DNA from: Euryarchaeota archaeon UBA89
GTDB lineage: Archaea > Thermoplasmatota > Poseidoniia > Poseidoniales > Thalassarchaeaceae
NCBI GenBank assembly: GCA_002495525.1
Contig: DAFS01000009.1
Span: 1 to 5,983 of the forward strand
Direction: 5' to 3'
DNA length: 5,983 nucleotides
Of this stretch, positions 5,037-5,983 are shown piece after piece; position 1 is the first letter of the stretch, and every line of letters starts with the position of its first letter. The notes beneath the pieces are model-generated. The model did no database searches. It was not told where the DNA came from and saw only the letters and a program-made list of their open reading frames with translations. The translations under genes were made by a program, and so were the position numbers.

Positions 5037-5983
5037 GTGAGTGACCCTTCAGTTACTGTCATTGTTCCTAGCGTTAGGAATCATGAAGAGTTAGATATTG
5101 TCCTTAAAGGTCTGAAAAATCAGTCATATGAGGGACAAATTGAAACTGTAGTAGTTGGTCCTACAAATGATCCTGGGAAAGATATCTGTTTAGAGAATAA
5201 TATTCGATTTATTGATGATGAAGGTTCTAGAACGAGAGCAGATGCATGTAACATAGCAATTGCTTCAACTAATTCGGAACTAGTCTTTTTCACTGATGAT
5301 GATGTTATTGTTCCCAAAAATTGGGTTGAGAAATTAGTTTCATGGTTTGAAAATGAGGAAGTGAGTGGGGTTGGCGGACCTAATTTTGCCCCAGTTGATG
5401 AATCCACAATGTGGCAACAAGTAATCGATGTTGCATTCTGTAGTACAATATTTACAGCAGGAACTAATTACGGTAAAGTAGGTAAGAAAGACCTAGATGA
5501 AGTCAATCAACTTCCTGGAGTTAATTGTGCTTACAGGCGCTCTGTTCTAGAAGAAGTAAATGGATTTGATGAAGGCGCTATTGGAGCGGAAGATGTTATG
5601 CTTGACCACCGAATAAGAATGACTGGAAAGAAATTGTGGACCGATAGAACTGCCATTATGTGGCATAGAAGAAGAGATCTTTCAAGAGTTAAGAAACAAA
5701 TTAGGAACTACGGACTTGTGAGAACTTTGGCTAGTCATGAATATCCTGAACTAAGAGCACCTACACATACAGCAGTGGCATTTTTTCCTCCAATAGTAAT
5801 AGCGGCATTTGGATTCTTTTTTTGGGGTCTAGCAAATGGAGGATTGGCATGGCCTAATTTCTGGGATATTCGAATATCTACAGTACCTATGGGCCTACCT
5901 AGATTAGGAGTTCATACATTACCAACACTAATTCTATTGTATAATCTATTAGCATGGTATGGATCTTGGAAAGGTAACTCTCC
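5037..5983 (+). CDS. Family 2 glycosyltransferase with C-terminal membrane segments (3' end outside window)
   Basis: Not present as a full ORF because it runs off the right edge; 315 codons are visible. The first residues, V-T-V-I-V-P-S-V-R-N (6-15), form the nucleotide-binding start of a GT-A fold. Asp87-Asp88-Asp89 in F-F-T-D-D-D-V-I-V is the metal/nucleotide-sugar DxD motif, followed by N-W-V-E-K-L and G-G-P-N. N-C-A-Y-R-R-S-V-L, then G-F-D-E and Glu185-Asp186 (G-A-E-D), supply the acceptor/catalytic-base region, and W-H-R-R-R (209-213) follows. Hydrophobic segments at about 245-265 and 295-311 point to membrane anchoring, as in ExoA-like or dolichol-linked transferases. The start is GTG at 5037, the only usual start codon between the in-frame stop at 5010-5012 and the fold's first strand; no clear Shine-Dalgarno motif precedes it. 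It probably adds a sugar to a lipid-linked or surface glycan; donor and acceptor are not inferable. Close spacing to pcn suggests shared transcription. Confidence 0.88.
   Translation, partial: MSDPSVTVIVPSVRNHEELDIVLKGLKNQSYEGQIETVVVGPTNDPGKDICLENNIRFIDDEGSRTRADACNIAIASTNSELVFFTDDDVIVPKNWVEKLVSWFENEEVSGVGGPNFAPVDESTMWQQVIDVAFCSTIFTAGTNYGKVGKKDLDEVNQLPGVNCAYRRSVLEEVNGFDEGAIGAEDVMLDHRIRMTGKKLWTDRTAIMWHRRRDLSRVKKQIRNYGLVRTLASHEYPELRAPTHTAVAFFPPIVIAAFGFFFWGLANGGLAWPNFWDIRISTVPMGLPRLGVHTLPTLILLYNLLAWYGSWKGNS

Noticed and set aside
5120..5407. 95-codon minus-strand open frame inside the glycosyltransferase
   Set aside because: The plus-strand frame holds the DxD and ED motifs of a GT-A fold; the antisense product is Ser/Thr-rich with no support.

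Overview
The window reads as chromosomal DNA from an AT-rich archaeon. The core information-processing genes are archaeal: fibrillarin (FlpA), Nop5, transcription factor S and a PCNA sliding clamp. The low G+C, together with a bacterial-type Fpg glycosylase, would suit a marine Thermoplasmatota lineage (Marine Group II/III, Poseidoniales-like). That placement is an inference from style and gene content, not from a marker phylogeny. No rRNA, tRNA, CRISPR array, insertion sequence or long repeat was found.

Left part (1-1498): the 3' end of a short-chain dehydrogenase/reductase (+) meets the 3' end of fpg/mutM (-) with a single base between the stop codons. fpg is divergent from a small membrane protein gene (+, DUF4190-like) across a 90-bp promoter region. 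A TATA-like box lies about 28 bp upstream of the canonical Fpg start, which points to a leaderless mRNA and settles the start codon.

Middle part (1503-3270, minus strand): nop5 and flpA form the classic two-gene C/D-box RNP operon, 4 bp apart, with a near-perfect Shine-Dalgarno site for flpA laid over the nop5 stop codon. The products would join L7Ae and guide RNAs to place 2'-O-methyl groups on rRNA and tRNA. The 5' end of nop5 is unusual: a sharply bounded GC-rich patch and several competing start codons.

Right part (3294-5983, plus strand): a fluoride channel gene (crcB/fluC) starts head-to-head with nop5. It is followed by tfs (RNA polymerase cleavage factor), pcn (sliding clamp) and the first 315 codons of a family-2 glycosyltransferase with C-terminal membrane segments. 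tfs and pcn have their own leaders with Shine-Dalgarno-like sites. The glycosyltransferase starts at a GTG 44 bp after pcn and may be read from the pcn transcript.

The genes are mostly housekeeping and I see no convincing new multi-gene system. The points most worth a second look are the apparently alphaproteobacterial-type Fpg, the nop5 5' region, a His/Cys-rich insertion beside the SAM site of fibrillarin, and a Phe-to-Met change in the CrcB Phe box.
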